Shown one piece after another: positions 17,172 through 26,321 of a DNA stretch of 64,000 bases. A program made the translations under genes and the position numbers. Numbering within the stretch: position 1 is the stretch's first letter; each line of letters begins with the position of its first letter. The DNA comes from Nonomuraea cypriaca (GTDB lineage Bacteria; Actinomycetota; Actinomycetes; Streptosporangiales; Streptosporangiaceae), in the NCBI RefSeq assembly GCF_015645445.1, contig NZ_JADOGI010000002.1, forward strand, positions 114,034 through 178,033, read 5' to 3'. The notes beneath the pieces are model-generated. The model saw nothing but the letters and a program-made list of their open reading frames with translations. It did not search any database and was not told the DNA's origin.

Positions 17172-18857
17172 ATGATCAAACGATATGTGCGGACGCTCGC
17201 GGTGGCGGCGCTCGCCCTCGTGCTCCCGGTCGCGTACGCACCGGCCGCCACGGGGGACACCTCGCCGGACAGGCCCGGACCGATCGTGTGGGGCGACTGT
17301 CCCGCCGCGCCCGCCGGGATGGAGATCGACCCGAAGCAGCGGTGCGGCACGCTGAAGGTGCCGCATAACCACCGCGACCCGCGCGGACGGACCATCGAGA
17401 TCGCCGTCTCCCGCATCCCCGCAGCCGACCCCGCCAGGCGGCGCGGCGCCCTCCTGCTGAACCCGGGCGGGCCGGGCGGCGAAGGACTGCATCTGCCGAG
17501 CGAGTTCGGACGGCGTACCTCCGGCGCGGTCCGCGACGTTTACGACCTGATCGGCTTCGACCCGCGCGGCGTGGGCCGCAGCACCCCGGTGACGTGCGGC
17601 CTGACCGCCGGGGAGATGGTGCCCAACACGCCCCACCCGGACGCCGACGGCTCGATCCGTACGAGCGTCGCGTTCGCCAGGTCCGCCGCGGCGCGCTGCG
17701 CGGCCCGATCCGGCGACCTGCTGCCGTTCATCACGACGGCCGCCACCGCTCGCGACATGGACCTGATCCGGCGGGCGCTCGGCGAGCGGCGGATCTCCTA
17801 CTACGGCGGCTCGTACGGCACCTACCTCGGCGCGGTCTACGCCTCCCTGTTCCCCAAGCGCGCCGACCGGGTGGTCCTGGACAGCGCCGTCGACCCGGAC
17901 CGGATCTGGTACGACGAGTTCCGGGGGCAGAGCGCCGGAATGGCGAAGCGCTTCCCTGACGCAGCCCGCCACGCCGCCGAGAACCACGCGACCATCGGCC
18001 TCGGCGACACGGCGCGGCAGGTGACGGCCGCGTACCTCGCGCTGGGGAAGCGGCTCGACGCCAAGCCCGTGCGGATCCCGGGCTCGCCGACCATGCTCAC
18101 CGGCAACGTGCTGCGGTTCATCACCTTCAATCTGCTCTACCAGGACGCCGCGCTCACGCCGCTCGCCCAGAGCTGGCGGGCCGCCGCCGACCTCGCCGCC
18201 GGCAAGGGCACCGCCGAGCAGGCCGAACTCCTCAAGCTGGTCCTGGCGAAGCTGTCGCCGGTCACGTCCCCGGGGGTACCCACGGACAACACGGTCGCGG
18301 CGGCGTACGCGGTCGTGTGCGGCGACGCTCGCTGGCCGAAGAGCGTGGCCGCGTACGCGAAGAACGTGGCCGCCGACCTCGCCGCGTACCCGCTGAGCGG
18401 CGGTTCACCGGCCGGCATCTGGCCCTGCGCCTTCTGGAAGGCCGCGCCGGTCGAGCCCCCGGTCGCCGTCACCGGTCACGGGCCCCGTGGCATCCTGATC
18501 CTGCAGAACGAGCGCGATCCCGCGACCTCGTTGGCGTCCGGGCGCGGGATGCGCGAGGCTCTTGGGGCACGAGCGGCGCTCGTCACCGTGGACGCCGGCG
18601 GCCATGGCGTCTACGGCCTGCATGGCAAGGGAGCCTGCGCGGACAAGGTGGCCCTGATCAGCCGCGGAATCCGCGATGTCGTGGTCAGCTCGGAGCGCAT
18701 GGTCGTCGATAGCCTCGGCTTGGGCGACGTACCCTCGATCGACGTGGACGGCGAAAAGCTCGGCGAGGTGGCCATGGACCAGCTCATGACCCTCCTCGGC
18801 GAGCGCAGGGAGCCACCACCACCCACCACACGCCGCCTCACCGTCCCGATCAGCTAG
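17172..18857 (+). CDS. Secreted S33-type alpha/beta-hydrolase peptidase with a foreign C-terminus
   Basis: A Sec signal peptide covers residues 1-29. A tripeptidyl-aminopeptidase-like hydrolase follows: the oxyanion region LLNPGGPGGEG, YDLIGFDPRGVGRS, the nucleophile motif YYGGSYGTYLGAVYAS and a C-terminal catalytic His at DAGGHGVYG. Normal relatives end shortly after the KGACADKV motif. Here about 70 further residues follow (DSLGLGDVPSIDVDGEKLG, AMDQLMTLLGER, RRLTVPIS). They look like the end of a LacI-family regulator. The catalytic part is complete, so the enzyme may work, but the gene appears to be a deletion fusion. It would act outside the cell on peptides. Confidence 0.8.
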   Translation: MIKRYVRTLAVAALALVLPVAYAPAATGDTSPDRPGPIVWGDCPAAPAGMEIDPKQRCGTLKVPHNHRDPRGRTIEIAVSRIPAADPARRRGALLLNPGGPGGEGLHLPSEFGRRTSGAVRDVYDLIGFDPRGVGRSTPVTCGLTAGEMVPNTPHPDADGSIRTSVAFARSAAARCAARSGDLLPFITTAATARDMDLIRRALGERRISYYGGSYGTYLGAVYASLFPKRADRVVLDSAVDPDRIWYDEFRGQSAGMAKRFPDAARHAAENHATIGLGDTARQVTAAYLALGKRLDAKPVRIPGSPTMLTGNVLRFITFNLLYQDAALTPLAQSWRAAADLAAGKGTAEQAELLKLVLAKLSPVTSPGVPTDNTVAAAYAVVCGDARWPKSVAAYAKNVAADLAAYPLSGGSPAGIWPCAFWKAAPVEPPVAVTGHGPRGILILQNERDPATSLASGRGMREALGARAALVTVDAGGHGVYGLHGKGACADKVALISRGIRDVVVSSERMVVDSLGLGDVPSIDVDGEKLGEVAMDQLMTLLGERREPPPPTTRRLTVPIS

Positions 18858-18994
18858 CCGGATCGTCCGCGAAGGGATCCGGTTCGTCTGGCGGCCCCGC
18901 CGAGGAGACCGTCCGGCTCGTTGCCCCCGACGACATCGGTGACGCGGAGCGTACCCACGGCGACATTCGGGCGCCGGGGCACTGTCGCAGAGTC

Positions 18995-19031
18995 GAAACG
19001 ATCCACCCACCTGTCGACATATGATCGTTTC
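18995..19031. promoter_or_regulatory. Inverted repeat GAAACGATC...GATCGTTTC before the lyase gene
   Basis: GAAACGATC at 18995-19003 is mirrored by GATCGTTTC at 19023-19031, 35 bp before the lyase ATG. The half sites resemble LacI-family operators (GAAACGNTTC-like), which fits a LacI gene having stood upstream. This is pattern evidence only. Confidence 0.45.
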
Positions 19032-19065
19032 ACCTGGTATTTGCCCGATTGACGGAAAGGCCTCC

Positions 19066-21363
19066 ATGACCCACCCCCTCAGTCGGCGGTCCGCCATGCT
19101 GGGCGCCACGGCCGTGGCCGGCCTCGCCTTGTGGGACAGACCGGCCGAGGCCGTCGGCACCGCCGCGTTCGACGCCGCGCGTGAGCGGTGGGTGAACCTG
19201 CTGGCCGGCGGGTCGTACAGCTCCACCTACACCGACAAGACGCAGGCCGTCGAGGGCTCGGCCAATGCGGTGCTGCGCAAGCTGAAGCCCGCCCCCCATC
19301 GCCCGAGTCTGTGGCCGGATCTGCCGCTTGAGGACCCCCGGACGGGCAACTTCAACCGCGCCTACAACCGCATGCGCACACTGGCGCTGGGCTGGGCCAC
19401 GCCGGGCACCGCCATGCACCGGGACAGGACGGTCGCCGAGACCGCGGTCAGGGCGCTGGACTTCCTGTACGAGCACGCCTACCACGAACGGCTCGACCGG
19501 CGGGACAGCAACTGGTTCTGGTGGGAGATCGGCGTCCCTCGCTCGCTGACCGACACCTGCGCCCTGCTGTACGACGGCCTGCCCAAGGACCGCCTCGAGC
19601 GCTGGCTGCGCCCGTTGCGCCGCTGGTGCCCCGACCCGGAGCGCCGCGTCAGCCACCCAGGCGTCGTCGAGACCGGCGCCAACCGGGCGGGCAAGGCCAT
19701 GGCGGTGGCGATGCGCGGACTGCTCACCCACGACGCGCGTCTCATCAAACGGGCCAGGGACGCGGTCTCCGACCTGCTGCGGCGGACCGCGGGCCCAGGC
19801 GACGGCTTCTACCGTGACGGGTCGTTCATCCAGCACGACGTGTACCCCTACACCGGCAGCTACGGCGTGGACTATCTGGAGAGCGTGGCCAAGCTGATCG
19901 CCATGCTCGCGGAATCACCGTGGGAGATCGCCGGAATCGGGAACGTCTACGGCATCGTGGACCGCTCGTTCGCGCCGTTCATCTTCGACGGGCTGATGAT
20001 GGACTGCGTACGCGGCCGGCAGATCTCGGTGCAGGGCCACCGTGACTACCACTCGGGACAGAAGGCGGTCGACGCCATCCTCACCTTGCTGGAGGCGGCG
20101 CCCGAGAGCTATGCCCAGCGCTGGCGACCGCTGGTGAAGGGCTGGCTCACCCGCAACCAGACCATCCCCTACGACACGCTCGCACCGCTGGCGGGCATCG
20201 CACGGGCCAGGGCCCTGCTGGAGGACCCGTCGGTGCCGGTCGGCCCGCGCACGACGGGCACGTACGTCTTCGCCGACATGGACCGGGTCGTGCACCGCCG
20301 TCCCACCTGGGCCTACGCGATCGCGATGAGCTCGGAGCGCATCGGCGCGGCCGAGGCCATGAACCGGGAGAACCTGCACGGCTGGTACACCGGCGACGGC
20401 ATGACCTACCTCTACACCGGCGACCTCACCCACTGGAACGATGACCTGTGGCCCACGATCGACCCGTACCGGCTGCCGGGCACGACGGTCGACACCCGCA
20501 GACGCGCCGATCTCCCGCACGGCAAGCGTCGCCTGCCACCCACCCCGTGGGCGGGCGGCGTGGCACTCGACGGCGAGTACGGCGAGTACGGCGTGGCGGC
20601 CATGAAGCTGATCGCCGACGGCTCCTCGCTGCGGGCCAAGAAGGCGTGGTTCCTTCTCGATGACGCGGTGATCGCCCTCGGCACCGGCATCGCCGCCTCC
20701 GATGGCCGCCGCATCGAGACCATCGTGGAGAACCGCAACACCCACGACAGGCATCCGCCGCTGACGCGGGGCGACGGCTGGGTCCACCTGTCCGGTGTCG
20801 CCGGCTACGCGCTGCTCGACGGCGCCGACGCGAAGGTGATCCGCAAGAAGCGCACAGGCCGCTGGCGGGACATCGACAAGGGCGCCACCACCGGAGGCGA
20901 CAAGACCGCCGTCACCAGGCACTACACGACGATCCTCATCGACCACGGCGTGGATCCGCGCAAGGCGCGCTACGCCTATGCCGTGCTGCCCGACGCCTCC
21001 GTCACGCAGACCGCGGCTTACGACGGGCGGATCGAGATCCTCGCCAACTCCGGAGCGGTGCAGGCCATCTCCCGCGACAACCTGCTCGCCGCCGTGTTCT
21101 GGCGCGCGGGGACCGTCGAGACCGTGGATGGACAACTCGCCGCCGACGGCCCGTGCACGCTGCTGATCAGCCGCTACCACAAGCGGGTACGGCTCGCGGT
21201 CTCCGACCCGTCCAGGACCGCCGACGAGGTGAAGATCACGCTGCCCTGGCCGGTGGAATCGGTCAAGGAAAGCGACCGCAGCGTGCGCAAGGCCAAGAGC
21301 GCGGTCAAGGTGGAAGTCCGTGGCAGCCGCGGGCACGCCCACACCGCGGTGGTATGCGTCTGA
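19066..21363 (+). CDS. Polysaccharide lyase family 8 (hyaluronate/xanthan/chondroitin lyase-like), secreted
   Basis: ATG 19066 follows GGAAAGG and gives 765 residues. The N-terminus SRRSAMLGATAVAGLA is a twin-arginine-like export signal. The alpha/alpha-toroid domain (about residues 40-380) contains the PL8 catalytic residues: Asn in ETGANRAGKA, and His and Tyr in FIQHDVYPYTGSYG. It is followed by the central beta-sandwich (NRENLHGWYTGDG onward) and C-terminal domains, the full PL8 length. It would cleave uronic acid-containing polysaccharides by beta-elimination outside the cell. Substrate specificity cannot be assigned. Confidence 0.9.
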   Translation: MTHPLSRRSAMLGATAVAGLALWDRPAEAVGTAAFDAARERWVNLLAGGSYSSTYTDKTQAVEGSANAVLRKLKPAPHRPSLWPDLPLEDPRTGNFNRAYNRMRTLALGWATPGTAMHRDRTVAETAVRALDFLYEHAYHERLDRRDSNWFWWEIGVPRSLTDTCALLYDGLPKDRLERWLRPLRRWCPDPERRVSHPGVVETGANRAGKAMAVAMRGLLTHDARLIKRARDAVSDLLRRTAGPGDGFYRDGSFIQHDVYPYTGSYGVDYLESVAKLIAMLAESPWEIAGIGNVYGIVDRSFAPFIFDGLMMDCVRGRQISVQGHRDYHSGQKAVDAILTLLEAAPESYAQRWRPLVKGWLTRNQTIPYDTLAPLAGIARARALLEDPSVPVGPRTTGTYVFADMDRVVHRRPTWAYAIAMSSERIGAAEAMNRENLHGWYTGDGMTYLYTGDLTHWNDDLWPTIDPYRLPGTTVDTRRRADLPHGKRRLPPTPWAGGVALDGEYGEYGVAAMKLIADGSSLRAKKAWFLLDDAVIALGTGIAASDGRRIETIVENRNTHDRHPPLTRGDGWVHLSGVAGYALLDGADAKVIRKKRTGRWRDIDKGATTGGDKTAVTRHYTTILIDHGVDPRKARYAYAVLPDASVTQTAAYDGRIEILANSGAVQAISRDNLLAAVFWRAGTVETVDGQLAADGPCTLLISRYHKRVRLAVSDPSRTADEVKITLPWPVESVKESDRSVRKAKSAVKVEVRGSRGHAHTAVVCV

Positions 21364-21413
21364 ACCACCGACGACGGTAACCGCGCCCGCTGCGACCCAC
21401 GACGACCCACGGA

Positions 21414-22673
21414 TCATGAGCGGACGCTGACGTGATCGCATCCGTAGAAGGTGAGCCCCGCGGCCCGGCCGACGACGCAGGCGGTGGTGTCGCTCACCTG
21501 CAGCACGTCGTAGCGGTAGTGGGTGACGGCGTCCTTGTCGGCGTCCACGGTCTGCTCGTCGGGCTCGACCGACTTCTCGGCATGGATCTTCCCGTGCGCC
21601 TCCGGCCGCCCGGCGGACGCCAGGAGCTTGGCCGGCGAGCCGAAGCGCAGGGTCGCCGCTTCGATGCGGGTGGCGTCGAACGCGACCGGGTTGCCGTACT
21701 CCCCAGCCGTGGTCGTGAGGACGGCCACCGGGACGACACCGTTGCCGTTCAGGTTGACCTGGTTCTCCGCGCTGCCCGGTTGGATGTTGATCGTCACCGG
21801 GATGGCGCAGTCGACGGTCAGCCGCGTCGTCCTGGTGTCGTCGCTCGCGTCGGGGTCGACGACGGTGGCGCGCTCCGGCTTGATCGACGTCGTGAAGTCG
21901 ATCGTGTGCGTCCCCGCCTCGGTGCAGGTCACGGTGTACTCACGGGTCAGGGTCGCGGCGGCCCCGGCCGCGAGGGTGGTCTCAACGGTGGCGCCCGCCG
22001 TGGCGGTGAGGCCGTCGCCGGCCGCGAGGTCCTGGCGGACCACGGCGGTGACCGGCCCGTCGGGGCCCGTGTTCGCGACCCCCGAGGCGACCGTCACCGT
22101 CACCGGCTCGCCCAGGACGGCGAACAGCGGGGCGTCCGGGGCCACCGAGGTGACCCCGAGGTCGGCCTCCATGCAGTCGGAGTCCTCGGGGTGGGCCAGG
22201 CAGAACTCCCTGAGCGGCGGCTTGAGGTCGATGGTCAGGACGTCCTCGGCGAGCGCGACGTCGGTCACCGTCATGGTCGACAGAGCGGGCGAGAACGGCA
22301 CGATGAAGCTGGCCGAGCCGCTGTCACGCAGCCCGACGTGCTCCTCGCCTCCCTCCTCGTACGTCCACAGCGGGCTCCACGTGTTGATCCGCTCGATCAC
22401 CTGCCCGTCCACGTCGACCAGGCCGAGTGCGAGTATGGGCGGGTCGCCGAAGTGGGTGTGGGCGCGCGAGCGGGACACCTTGACCCGTTCGGCGATAGCG
22501 GACGTCCGGGAGGAGAACTTCACCCGGGCGACCACCGACTTGCCGGGATCGGCGGTGTCGAGCTGCGGGATCGGGATGGCGGCGGGGTCCTCGGGCGCCC
22601 CCTCGGCGCGCAGCGGCACCAGCAGGAGCAGGGCGGCCGTGGCGGCGATGGCCCAGCGGGCTCGGGTCAGCAT
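21414..22673 (-). CDS. Secreted protein with CARDB-like region and C-terminal VNLNGNGVVPVAVL domain
   Basis: ATG 22673 gives 419 residues with a clear Sec signal (WAIAATAALLLLVPL, cleavage near AEG). Residues 170-290 look like an extracellular beta-sandwich repeat (EPVTVTVASGVANTGPDG, EYTVTCTEAGTHTIDF). The C-terminus carries the recurrent module INIQPGSAENQVNLNGNG, VVPVAVLTT, ATLRFGSP found in many secreted bacterial proteins. Its start overlaps the end of the M64-type protease gene by seven bases, so the two are made together. It may be a partner or surface-adhesion subunit of the protease. No enzymatic motif is visible. Confidence 0.7.
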   Translation of the reverse strand: MLTRARWAIAATAALLLLVPLRAEGAPEDPAAIPIPQLDTADPGKSVVARVKFSSRTSAIAERVKVSRSRAHTHFGDPPILALGLVDVDGQVIERINTWSPLWTYEEGGEEHVGLRDSGSASFIVPFSPALSTMTVTDVALAEDVLTIDLKPPLREFCLAHPEDSDCMEADLGVTSVAPDAPLFAVLGEPVTVTVASGVANTGPDGPVTAVVRQDLAAGDGLTATAGATVETTLAAGAAATLTREYTVTCTEAGTHTIDFTTSIKPERATVVDPDASDDTRTTRLTVDCAIPVTINIQPGSAENQVNLNGNGVVPVAVLTTTAGEYGNPVAFDATRIEAATLRFGSPAKLLASAGRPEAHGKIHAEKSVEPDEQTVDADKDAVTHYRYDVLQVSDTTACVVGRAAGLTFYGCDHVSVRS

Positions 22674-24256
22674 TTCGCGGCCTCGCATCCGGAGAAGACG
22701 TAGTTGAACCGGCGGATGTCGGCCTCGCGGGCCCGGCCGTTGTCGAACATCAGGTCGTCGGGGTGGGGTTCGGAGCTCCACCAGTCGGCGTCGCCGTACC
22801 AGTGCTCCTTCTCCCAGCTGTAACAGGCGTCGCCGGTGCGGCCGAGCTGCGGGGCGTCGTCCTCACAGTCGTCCAGCTCCGTGTAGATGTTGGGGAAGAC
22901 GTCCGCCTGGAACGCGCCGCCTCCCACGTACTCGTCGGAGAGGCCGAAGGGCTGGTGGGCGGTCTCGTGGGTGGCGATCCTCATTTTGTTCGGGTCGACG
23001 AGCGTGGAGAAGATCCGGTCGCCGCGCATCGCGCAGTCTTGCTGTGCGCCCCGGTGGTGCAGGATCGCGCCGGCATCGGCCCACGCGTAGATGTCGTCCC
23101 ACAGTACGGGGAACCCGTGGTCGCAGTCCTTGTCGCCGGTGGCGTCGCTGGCGTAGCCGGTGTTGTCGGGCAGGAGCCAGAAGTTGAACATGTCCTGCCT
23201 GGTCAGATACTCCTTGAAGTCGTAGTACGAGCCCTCGATGATGGCCGAGACGTCGGTGATGAACCGAGCGTCGCGGGGGCCCGAGTACTCGTCCTTGTCG
23301 GCGATGAAGACGATGTCGATGCGGCTGTCCCTGGGGCCGGTGTAGATGATCGGGATCGCCGGCTTGGGGAAGGTGAAGTTCGGGTTCGGGTCGCCCACGG
23401 TCACCGTGTGCCACGACGAGAAGAGCTTCACGCCGTTCTTCACCAGTCGGCAGCCGTACGCGAAGGGGGCCAGCTCGGCTCTGGGGGTGAAGGTCTCGGT
23501 CAGCGAGCCGACGCCGTGCCGCGACTGGAGCGGGCTCCCGGACAGGCTGGTCGCGCTCGCCTGGAGGTTGACCCAGATCTCCAGGTCGTCGGCGACGATG
23601 GTCGGCTTGAGGTCGCCGTCGAGGGCGGTGGCGACGATCTTCACCGGTTCGCCGGGCTGCGGCCAGGCGGGCGTGTGGGTGCAGCGGATGTTCAGCCCCG
23701 GCGCGCTCACAGGTTCCTTGGCGTCGGCCTGGAAGGTCAACCTGACGCGCTCGTCGGCGGTACCCTCCTGGACGATGTCGGTACGGCAGCCGCCGAGGAA
23801 CGGCCCGTCGGTCTGCCGTGGGTCGTGGACCGAGCAGCCGGCCAGGTCGACGTACCCGTCGAAGTAGCGGTCCGCAGTGGGGGAGGAGTCGTAGTGCTCG
23901 CCGCCGAAGCAGAGGCCGCCGTCCTCGTCGTGGACCTCGATCTTGATCGGGATCCGGCCCGGCGTGGCGAGGGTCGCGACGTCGATGGGCTTGGAGAACT
24001 CCCAATCAGGGGTGATGTCGTTGTGGCCCTCCCAGTCGTCCTGTGAGTCGCTGTCCTCGTTGTCCATGTAGATACCGTTGATCCAGACACGGTTGTAGAA
24101 GTCGGCGTCGCCGCAGTCGCCGCCGGCCAGCAGGGTGATGCGTTTGATCGTGACGGTCATGTTCACGATCGGGTCCGCGACGGCGGGGGATTGGAGCGCT
24201 GTGAGCAGCCCCACCCCCAGCGCCGCGCCCAGGAACACGCGTAATAGGGTGCGCAT
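22667..24256 (-). CDS. Secreted M64-type zinc metalloprotease
   Basis: ATG 24256 gives 529 residues with a signal peptide (LLRVFLGAALGVGLL, cleavage near AVA-DP). The C-terminal half has the M64 (IgA peptidase-like) active site ATHETAHQPFGLSDEY: HExxH, then a Gly-Leu-x-Asp-Glu-Tyr element with the third ligand region. Upstream, DSRIDIVFIADKDEY begins the catalytic domain. The N-terminal part contains beta-rich accessory domains and several Cys residues that could form disulfides. It is followed by a coupled secreted protein gene and preceded 75 bp away by an ABC transporter gene on the same strand. Confidence 0.8.
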   Translation of the reverse strand: MRTLLRVFLGAALGVGLLTALQSPAVADPIVNMTVTIKRITLLAGGDCGDADFYNRVWINGIYMDNEDSDSQDDWEGHNDITPDWEFSKPIDVATLATPGRIPIKIEVHDEDGGLCFGGEHYDSSPTADRYFDGYVDLAGCSVHDPRQTDGPFLGGCRTDIVQEGTADERVRLTFQADAKEPVSAPGLNIRCTHTPAWPQPGEPVKIVATALDGDLKPTIVADDLEIWVNLQASATSLSGSPLQSRHGVGSLTETFTPRAELAPFAYGCRLVKNGVKLFSSWHTVTVGDPNPNFTFPKPAIPIIYTGPRDSRIDIVFIADKDEYSGPRDARFITDVSAIIEGSYYDFKEYLTRQDMFNFWLLPDNTGYASDATGDKDCDHGFPVLWDDIYAWADAGAILHHRGAQQDCAMRGDRIFSTLVDPNKMRIATHETAHQPFGLSDEYVGGGAFQADVFPNIYTELDDCEDDAPQLGRTGDACYSWEKEHWYGDADWWSSEPHPDDLMFDNGRAREADIRRFNYVFSGCEAAKC

Positions 24257-24331
24257 GCGGCTCACCGTAAGTACAGGTGCACCGACAGCGCCTGAGTATC
24301 CCCTGCTCAATTACTCCGCCGAGGCCGCCCG

Positions 24332-26218
24332 CTACGGCGTCACCGTTCTGCCTCCTGGCTGACCGAGCCCGAAGGCCGTGTGCCCGGCCGCCATGCCGTC
24401 CGCGTCGGGGGTGTCGTCAGCGACCAGGAAGCCGCCGGACTGGTGGCGCCAGAGCCGGGCGTAGGGGCCTTGGGCCTGGAGGAGTTCGCTGTGGGTGCCC
24501 TGCTCCACGATGTGTCCACGGTTGAGCACCACGAGCCGGTCCATGCGTACGACGGTGCTCAGGCGGTGTGCGACCACGAGGGCGGTACGGTCCTGCATCA
24601 AGTGCCACAAGGCTTCCTGGACGAGGAGTTCGCTTTCGGAGTCGAGAGCGCTGGTCGCCTCGTCCAGGAGCAGGATCGGGGCATCGCGCAAGATCGCGCG
24701 TGCGAGGGCGAGGCGTTGCCGCTGGCCGCCGGAGAGCTTGACGCCGCGCTCGCCGACCAAGGTGTCGAATCCGTTCGGCAGAGAGTCGGCGAACTCCATG
24801 ACATGCGCCGCCCGTGCGGCCTGGATGATCTCCGCATCGGTGGCGCCCGGCCGGGCGAACGCGATGTTGTCACGCACCGACCGGTGGAACAGGGCGGGTT
24901 CCTGAGGGACGTAGGCGACAAGGCCGCGCAGGTCGGCTTGGCGCAGCCGGGTGATGTCCTGGCCGCCTATCAGGATCCGGCCCTCGTCGACGTCCATGAG
25001 ACGCAGCAACAGCCGGGTGAGGGTGCTCTTGCCACCGCCGGACTGCCCGACCAGCCCGATCTTGGTGCCGCTGGGGATGTCCAGGTCCAGGCCATCGAAC
25101 AGGGGCGGGCCATCGGCGTGCGCGAACCTCACCCACTCGAAGCGAACGCTCGCGTCGGCCGGGCGAAGCGGCTGCGGATCTGGGGGATCCACCACGGTCG
25201 GTGGTATGAGAAACAGTTCGGTGAACTGGGCGGCTTCGGTGAGCGCGCTCTCCATGCGCCGGTATATCTGGTTGAACTCGAACATGATGCCGGTCGCGTT
25301 GGAGTAGTAGGTGAACGTCACCACGATGGCCTCCACGCCCAGACCGCCTCGGAGCGCCACGGCGAGGAGCAGGCCCACGGTACTGGTGAGAACCGACAAC
25401 GGGGCGACGACGGTGTCCACCCGGAGGTTGCCGTAATCCCAGGAACGGAGCGTCAGCTTGCGCTGTTCGGCGACCCTGGCCCGATGTTCGCCGGCTTCGC
25501 GATCCTCGGCGGCGAACGCGCGTACCGTCTCCATGTTGGTCAGCACATCGGCGATGTGGCCCGACACCAGCACCTTCGCGGCCTCACGCTTGTCGACCAG
25601 CACCTGGCGACGGCGAATGAGCGGCGCGACGAGAACGCCGGTGACGACGATGAGGCCCACGAGAACGAGGACGAGCAACGGGTGATACTGCCACAGCACC
25701 ACCGAGGCGAAGACCAGCGGCACCACCTTGGCCATGATCGAGAATGTGAGCAGGTCGGCGAATTCCTCGAACCTGGAGGAGAATCCCAGCACTCGTTTGG
25801 TCAGCGAGCCGGCGAAGTTGTCATGGAAGAACGCGGCGTCCTTGGCCAGTAACTCCTCCATTCCCACCACGCCGAGTCGCTCCATGCCCCGGGCGTCCGT
25901 ACGGTTCAGGAAATGCAGTCCCACCCGCCACAACGCCTCGCCCGCCAGCAGCAAGGCCCCGAAGCCGAGCACATAAGGCAACAGCGCGGTGGTGGAGCCG
26001 TCCGCGCCACCGGCCAGATGCCCGACGAGCCCGGCCACCAGCAGCGGCGGCAGGTAGAACAGGCAGATGTTCCCCATCGCCGGCAGCGTCAGCGCGGGCA
26101 CCGCGACCCGCCACTGACGCTTCAGCTCACCGCAGTAGTGGCGCAGCGCCAGCAGAACCGCCGATCTGCGAACCGGCGGACCGTCTCCGGAGCCGTCATC
26201 TGATCCGAGCACAGCCAT
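24332..26218 (-). CDS. ABC transporter with fused membrane and ATPase domains (MsbA/exporter type)
   Basis: ATG 26218 has a GGGAGGGCGG ribosome site and gives 628 residues. An N-terminal six-helix exporter domain (about residues 20-350) is followed by an ABC ATPase: Walker A VGQSGGGKST, signature LSGGQRQRLALARAI, Walker B ILLLDEATSALD and H-loop VVAHRLST. A single such chain would homodimerise. It is the first of three same-strand genes with the secreted M64-type protease and its partner. The protease has its own Sec signal, so a direct role in its export is doubtful. Substrate unknown. Confidence 0.9.
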   Translation of the reverse strand: MAVLGSDDGSGDGPPVRRSAVLLALRHYCGELKRQWRVAVPALTLPAMGNICLFYLPPLLVAGLVGHLAGGADGSTTALLPYVLGFGALLLAGEALWRVGLHFLNRTDARGMERLGVVGMEELLAKDAAFFHDNFAGSLTKRVLGFSSRFEEFADLLTFSIMAKVVPLVFASVVLWQYHPLLVLVLVGLIVVTGVLVAPLIRRRQVLVDKREAAKVLVSGHIADVLTNMETVRAFAAEDREAGEHRARVAEQRKLTLRSWDYGNLRVDTVVAPLSVLTSTVGLLLAVALRGGLGVEAIVVTFTYYSNATGIMFEFNQIYRRMESALTEAAQFTELFLIPPTVVDPPDPQPLRPADASVRFEWVRFAHADGPPLFDGLDLDIPSGTKIGLVGQSGGGKSTLTRLLLRLMDVDEGRILIGGQDITRLRQADLRGLVAYVPQEPALFHRSVRDNIAFARPGATDAEIIQAARAAHVMEFADSLPNGFDTLVGERGVKLSGGQRQRLALARAILRDAPILLLDEATSALDSESELLVQEALWHLMQDRTALVVAHRLSTVVRMDRLVVLNRGHIVEQGTHSELLQAQGPYARLWRHQSGGFLVADDTPDADGMAAGHTAFGLGQPGGRTVTP

Positions 26219-26321
26219 CCGCCCTCCCGAGTGTCGGCACCGCCGTGGCAATGTTGCCGTCCGGGTCTACGGGGAAGCGAACGATTTTCCTGCGGGCCCG
26301 CCGGGCAGATCCCGCCACGGG

